Below are positions 63,826-64,000 of a stretch of DNA of 64,000 bases, piece after piece. This stretch comes from Paracyclopina nana (taxonomy: Eukaryota; Arthropoda; Copepoda; Cyclopoida; Cyclopettidae). Under the pieces are notes generated by a model, which did no database searches, was not told where the DNA came from, and saw nothing but the letters and a program-made list of their open reading frames with translations. Each line of letters begins with the position of its first letter. The first letter of the stretch is position 1. The DNA is taken from assembly GCA_019096065.1 (NCBI GenBank), contig JAGUCH010000002.1, positions 6,274,501 through 6,338,500 on the forward strand, written 5' to 3'. The position numbers and the translations under genes are program-made.

Positions 63826-64000
63826 TATAAGTCCTGTTTCGGTTGGCTGTTGCTTGCAAGCTTTGTGAAGTGATGCAAAAGGCACCTTGGAATCAGAGAT
63901 CTAGTCGGCTCACTTGGTCAGCGCGTAGGGGTGCTTGCATGTAGGGCATTATTATCAAAAAAGTGGGCGCACGCTCTTAGCTTGATTTCATCATCTTGGT
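63826..64000. other. Window end, upstream of CYP
   Basis: No gene seen in the last 175 bp. Confidence 0.4.

Overview
The window is animal nuclear DNA, almost certainly from an arthropod and probably a crustacean-like one. The evidence is an RR-type cuticle protein, a secreted peritrophin-A protein, two arthropod-type secreted CUB proteins, a clan 2 cytochrome P450, GT-AG introns mostly of 45-70 bp, and TATA plus TCAGT initiator core promoters. A DUR3-type urea transporter, which to my knowledge insects lack, argues weakly against an insect. Species is not determinable from sequence alone. No rRNA, tRNA, CRISPR array or viral element was seen.

Left part (1-10.1 kb): ARMT1, TMEM242, snurportin-1, REV1 and NFRKB are packed with almost no spacing. 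ARMT1 and TMEM242 share a stop-codon tetranucleotide, and SNUPN and REV1 lie 18 nt apart. ARMT1 intron 1 holds 52 identical copies of a 15-bp unit. REV1 appears to carry a second, divergent little-finger domain.

10.6-24.1 kb: MRPS18B is followed by QNG1 (queuosine salvage glycosylase), whose three exons are split by an intron of about 11.7 kb. That intron is a nest of DNA transposons: an 8.1-kb CACTA/EnSpm element with two divergent intron-containing genes (a 1029-aa transposase and an uncharacterised 955-aa protein), two small elements with perfect 8-bp target duplications, fold-backs, and one copy of an inverted-repeat family that recurs at 56 kb.

24.8-47.2 kb: PHF14, a repeat-rich RR cuticle protein, a small ORF and a secreted JmjC-like protein, a protein with a RAD51AP1-like C-terminal motif, NEDD1, HMGXB4, a four-TM protein, MBTPS2 and DCTN5 (DCTN5 stop and MBTPS2 start 2 nt apart), a coiled-coil orphan, a DeSI-type isopeptidase fused to a PUL-like domain, RPL26, and a protein with two CXXC fingers.

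47.7-58.3 kb: a gene encoding an RRM protein starts at 47730 and resumes at 56627. Its 8.8-kb first intron contains four complete genes: a peritrophin, a DUR3-like transporter, and two head-to-head CUB paralogues. 58.5-64 kb: POMT2, an orphan small gene, and a clan 2 CYP that overlaps it tail to tail by 10 nt.

Recurring themes are extreme compaction (overlapping stops, stop codons lying inside AATAAA, head-to-tail pairs 2-44 nt apart) beside a few introns swollen by transposons or nested genes. Exon limits below were read by eye from GT/AG sites and checked for phase; family names rest on remembered protein families, not on a database search.
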